A program made the translations under genes and the position numbers. From Paenibacillus sp. GM2 (GTDB lineage: Bacteria; Bacillota; Bacilli; Paenibacillales; Paenibacillaceae), in NCBI RefSeq assembly GCF_900069005.2, contig NZ_LN831272.1, forward strand, positions 40,011-104,010: a DNA stretch of 64,000 nt. Direction: 5' to 3'. Under the pieces are notes generated by a model. It was not told where the DNA came from and made no database searches. It was given only the letters and a program-made list of their open reading frames with translations. This document shows positions 61,114 to 64,000 of the stretch, in pieces; the first letter of the stretch is position 1; the number at the start of each line of letters is the position of its first letter.

Positions 61114-62085
61114 CTATGCATCGACCCGCTTGCCGCTAACTTTGCTGGAGCTTAGTTTGCTGAGCTGCCACGTTCTGACGCTCAAATAACATAACACCCC
61201 GAATAACGAAGCGAGCACGATAATATGAGCAAGTGAAGTAAACAAGTAAACTTCGAAATTGTTCAAAGTAAATACAATCCCTGCACCTGTGAACACCTGA
61301 ATGATGATCAGGACCGTTGCAGCGACGCCTAATTTACGAATTTCCCTGTGATGCGGATGCTTCCAATATGCCAAATGTCCGACTAACGCGATGAGTACCA
61401 GAAGCAGCAGAGCCGCGATACGGTGAATAAAAGCGACCCCTGTCCCGCCGGTCAGATCGGGGATCAGCTCATTATTGCACAGCGGCCATCCACTGCAGCC
61501 CCCCGCTGAATCCGTATGGCTGACATAGGCTCCTATGTATACAACGATATAAGTATATAATGTGGCAAACCAGGTTAAATTGCGAAAACCGATCGATACC
61601 GATAATGCATCGGACTGAGCAGGCGCCGAACCGGAATTCTTCTCCGCTGTCTCTTCAGTGCGTATTCCTAGCACTAACATAATTGAACTTGCAAAAGCAA
61701 TTAGTGAGAAGCCAAAATGAAGGGCCATCACTCCGGACGAGGTAGGATAAATTACCGCCATCGCCCCCATAAACGCTTGTACCATCACAAAAATTAGCGC
61801 CAGCAGAGCGTAAAGCTGCAGGTCCTTGCGGTTTTTACGATACAGCCAAAAAGCGACGAATGCGCCTACGGCAAGCAATCCCGCGGCTCCGCTTACGGCC
61901 CGATGCGAGTATTCAATCATCGATGCAAGCGTATGGGCCGGAACAAATTTCCCGTTGCAAAGCGGCCATTCATTGCCGCAGCCAAGCCCCGACTCCGTCT
62001 TCGTCACCACGCTCCCGCCCAGGGTAGCGAGGAACATCACAAAACAGGACAGATAACTAAGCCATTTCAAATGCTTTGTCTTCAA
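61114..62085 (-). CDS. ctaA: Heme A synthase
   Basis: A 323-residue membrane protein with eight helices in two four-helix halves. Each half carries a cysteine-pair loop: ESGLGCGNEWPLC near residues 31-43 and GGCSGWPLC near 195-203, as in B. subtilis CtaA. Histidines expected to bind heme are in HRAVSG and HRIAALL. It oxidises heme O to heme A for terminal oxidases. A TTG start at 62085 is used, after GGGTGAGA. ctaB is not in the window, whereas in B. subtilis it is divergent from ctaA. Confidence 0.9.
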   Translation of the reverse strand: MKTKHLKWLSYLSCFVMFLATLGGSVVTKTESGLGCGNEWPLCNGKFVPAHTLASMIEYSHRAVSGAAGLLAVGAFVAFWLYRKNRKDLQLYALLALIFVMVQAFMGAMAVIYPTSSGVMALHFGFSLIAFASSIMLVLGIRTEETAEKNSGSAPAQSDALSVSIGFRNLTWFATLYTYIVVYIGAYVSHTDSAGGCSGWPLCNNELIPDLTGGTGVAFIHRIAALLLLVLIALVGHLAYWKHPHHREIRKLGVAATVLIIIQVFTGAGIVFTLNNFEVYLFTSLAHIIVLASLFGVLCYLSVRTWQLSKLSSSKVSGKRVDA

Positions 62086-62202
62086 TGATTCTCACCCGCT
62101 ATAACAAAGTGTTAGGAAATTTTCACAATTGATACCACTTCATTATACCTGATATCCACGATGCAATCATAGGGGAACATGACAAAATATTCAAAAACAA
62201 AA

Positions 62203-62236
62203 CACGCCGCCCGCCAAATTAATTGGGGACAGCGTG
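62203..62236 (-). terminator. Terminator of the thioredoxin-like gene
   Basis: Minus-strand stem starting CACGC and ending GCGTG, continued by G-T and G-C pairs, followed by TTTTGTTTTTG. It lies 16 nt past the stop codon of the 62253 gene. Confidence 0.7.
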
Positions 62237-62252
62237 CCTGTTCGGATCGGTC

Positions 62253-62618
62253 TTAGTTTTCTCGTCTCTCTGAAGTATTGTGAAGGGCCGAATATACCTC
62301 CAGCGCTTTATTCAGGAAATCCTCGATCTCCTCGCGCGATTTACGGAGTTTATTAACAAAACGAACGAGTTCTCTACCGTCCGTATAAGCGACAAAGCTA
62401 GGAATGCCCATGATGTTCTGTTCCTGACTTACGTCTCCGACCTGATCGACATCGACCTCAACAAGGGTCAAGCGGTCTTCATACTTTTGCTCTACTTCAG
62501 GCATGAACGGGTCCATAAATTTGCAATCCACGCACCAGTCTGCTTTAAATACAGCGACTACCAAATGGCTGGATTGAATGCTGACTTGAAACTCCTCAGC
62601 GGAAGTAACTTTTCTCAT
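62253..62618 (-). CDS. Thioredoxin-like protein with CVDC active site
   Basis: A 121-residue thioredoxin-fold protein. The active site is WCVDCK (Cys29 and Cys32) and the cis-Pro is in MGIPSF. The CVDC centre differs from the CGPC of TrxA and lacks the Pro that lowers its potential, so it may be a reductase for a specific partner rather than a general thioredoxin. The C-terminal helix is long (REEIEDFLNKALEVYSALHNTS). A strong site (GGAGAAGGG) precedes the start. It is single-gene. Confidence 0.8.
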   Translation of the reverse strand: MRKVTSAEEFQVSIQSSHLVVAVFKADWCVDCKFMDPFMPEVEQKYEDRLTLVEVDVDQVGDVSQEQNIMGIPSFVAYTDGRELVRFVNKLRKSREEIEDFLNKALEVYSALHNTSERREN

Positions 62619-62751
62619 TGACTTTCATTCCCTTCTCCTAATGTTTTTCTCCAAATCGATGTACCTCTAGTCAATCAAATTGAAGTGTGGAAGTCAAATA
62701 TTTCGGCCATACTTATAGAAGTTGTTCACATGGTCTGCTCCTCAGCTCAAT

Positions 62752-62886
62752 TTAACTGAAGCGTTACAAAAAAACAAGTTGGGACTGAGTAAGGAACAAG
62801 CTGAAAAGTGGATGACCGGTATGAAATACAATGCGGTGAGTCTGTAGAGATTAGCTGAGTATTGTAAAACTGGAAGGCTATTTTGA
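62752..62886 (+). pseudogene. Decayed helix-turn-helix regulator fragment
   Basis: In one frame the sequence reads LTEALQKNKLGLSKEQAEKW, then MTGMKYNAVSL, a stop at 62845, then RLAEYCKTGR. This resembles the XRE-type HTH pattern, but it lacks a start, has an internal stop and ends within 45 codons. A chance match is possible. Confidence 0.3.
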
Positions 62887-62988
62887 TCCACATCGGAAGC
62901 ATAAGCTTCGATGCTGGGAACGACCTTTTGAAATACACACTTATTTTAACTACACGACAACATGCTTTGAAGAAAGCGAGGTCCAACC

Positions 62989-64000
62989 ATGACGCAGCAA
63001 ATTCCCCCTGATCCGGATAACACGTCCAAAGACGGTCTAAGAAAATTGATTCTTCGCCTACCTTCAGCGATCAGCGAAGTTGTCAAAGACAAGACTGCTC
63101 AATGGACCAATTCCAGCAAATTAAGGGAAGAGCGATTGCCCCTGGACTGGAACGAGGCTGCAGTCAATGCGGTTAAAGCGGAAATTGAAGATCTGCTGCG
63201 CCGCAAACCGGCAATTGGAAGCAGTGCCGAGTCCTGGACAGAAGCCGAGCTAGAGCTTGCCGAAGAGATCACCGACGCAACCCGTAAAGCCGAGATTAGC
63301 AATATTACGCGAACCGAAGCTTATTGGCAGTTTTATGTGCAATATCCAGAGGTGCATTGGGCCTTCCTGGCACATATGGTATCGCGTAACGCCGGCTGGT
63401 GGATGACTGATCTGAAGGGGAGCAGATTACAGAATGCCCTCGACGAAGCGGGAAAACAGTCTTTCTATCGTTTTTTTGAGCGCAGCAATGCACTTATTTT
63501 CCAGGATGCTTATCCGCAGCTTCTACTCTATGCCAAAAGCCGTGAAATAGGCCGGAGCCTGTTCCACCTGCTACCGCATTTTCATGTCTCCCGCTTCATG
63601 CAGCCCTTCTGGCAGCGGTTTTGGATCGATCGCAGCAGCCCGCTACTGACTGTTGGGCTTATCATTAATGAGCAGAACTATATAGACAAGCAGGTCTTTC
63701 GCCATCCGCATTATCAGCTATCAATGGATGATTTGAATGGACCCGCTTTGGTTCAATTGCTCGGCATGAATCACATCATATTCCCGCTGCTGAAGAACAG
63801 CAGGGCTGAAGACGGACTCAAGGAATATGAGTCCGCAGGCGACGGGCAAGACTGCCCTGAATCCGGCGATGTGCACCGGCTGGCCGGTCGCAGCGTCGTT
63901 AACCCGGTCAGTCTGCCCGCCCGCATCGCGCTAGGCAAGAGCCTGTACGCGATGCTGTTTGGCCTGCGCGCCGTGCACAGCGGCGCACAGCGCTTCGCCG
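62989..64000 (+). CDS. DUF2515 protein (YppC-like), 3' end missing
   Basis: The frame is open from ATG 62989 to the end of the window (337 codons). The stretch TEAYWQFYVQYPEVHWAFL, then MVSRNAGWWMTDLKG and LLPHFHVSRFM, is the DUF2515 signature, also seen in B. subtilis YppC. The first 75 residues are charged and less conserved. Function is unknown. The ribosome site is GCGAGGTC. The C-terminal part is cut by the window end. Confidence 0.75.
   Translation, partial: MTQQIPPDPDNTSKDGLRKLILRLPSAISEVVKDKTAQWTNSSKLREERLPLDWNEAAVNAVKAEIEDLLRRKPAIGSSAESWTEAELELAEEITDATRKAEISNITRTEAYWQFYVQYPEVHWAFLAHMVSRNAGWWMTDLKGSRLQNALDEAGKQSFYRFFERSNALIFQDAYPQLLLYAKSREIGRSLFHLLPHFHVSRFMQPFWQRFWIDRSSPLLTVGLIINEQNYIDKQVFRHPHYQLSMDDLNGPALVQLLGMNHIIFPLLKNSRAEDGLKEYESAGDGQDCPESGDVHRLAGRSVVNPVSLPARIALGKSLYAMLFGLRAVHSGAQRFA

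Noticed and set aside
1..64000. tRNA or rRNA genes, insertion-sequence transposases and prophage genes
   Set aside because: No stretch with the needed conserved blocks or open frames was seen on either strand.

Overview
The window reads as a chromosomal segment of an endospore-forming member of the Bacillales, most likely Paenibacillus or a close relative. The evidence is the set of Bacillales-specific genes (ecsAB, dnaB/dnaI primosome loaders, sda, a YjcZ-type spore peptide, yuiB-ndh-yumC, yutM-yuzB-yutI, hemQ). These sit alongside futalosine-route menaquinone genes (mqnE and a long UbiD-type decarboxylase), which Bacillus subtilis lacks, and a GH112 galactosyl-HexNAc phosphorylase operon. 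No rRNA, tRNA, prophage, transposase or CRISPR array was seen.

Layout. 1-10.8 kb: end of an aminotransferase, a YjcZ peptide, ecsAB, a DEAD-box helicase, an SDR, a CheX-like phosphatase, a LysR regulator with hisJ, two GNAT acetyltransferases, a DUF1361 protein and an alkyltransferase-like DNA repair protein. 10.8-15.5 kb: lipoprotein NagZ, then the selenium tRNA pair mnmH(selU)/selD separated by a tandem 186-bp repeat array. 15.7-20.2 kb: sdhCAB with a divergent LysR gene and palindromes between them. 20.2-23.8 kb: ktrB-ktrA-CPA antiporter operon behind a c-di-AMP (ydaO-type) riboswitch. 24-31 kb: CPBP protease, uvrC, trxA, dnaI/dnaB. 31.5-42 kb: a respiratory, heme and Fe-S block (yuiB, hemQ, ndh, yumC, yutM, mqnE, yuzB, yutI). 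It also holds a YheC/D spore protein and a short sda gene whose upstream region carries a cluster of DnaA boxes. 43-54.1 kb: a carbohydrate module of YesM/YesN-type two-component system, two solute-binding proteins, two permeases, a small membrane protein and a GH112 phosphorylase. 55-58 kb: metNIQ behind a SAM-I riboswitch. 58-64 kb: a HEPN-motif protein, the UbiD-like decarboxylase, ctaA, a thioredoxin-like protein and the start of a DUF2515 gene.

Theme. Much of the window serves aerobic respiration: succinate dehydrogenase, NADH dehydrogenase, menaquinone synthesis, heme synthesis and heme A synthesis, and Fe-S assembly. Three regulatory RNAs or DNA circuits are visible at base level: c-di-AMP control of K+ transport, SAM control of methionine uptake, and DnaA control of the sporulation checkpoint gene sda.

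The most unusual non-coding content is one family of palindromic, MITE-like repeats with GTTCAAAAAG-type ends. It occurs at five loci plus one possible relative, in two places as tandem arrays. Two units in one array carry an identical 113-bp inserted hairpin module. A separate 144-bp inverted-repeat element sits inside the phosphorylase operon, and a hairpin hides the ribosome-binding site of a zinc-ribbon gene. All family assignments are from reading motifs by eye; no database search was run.
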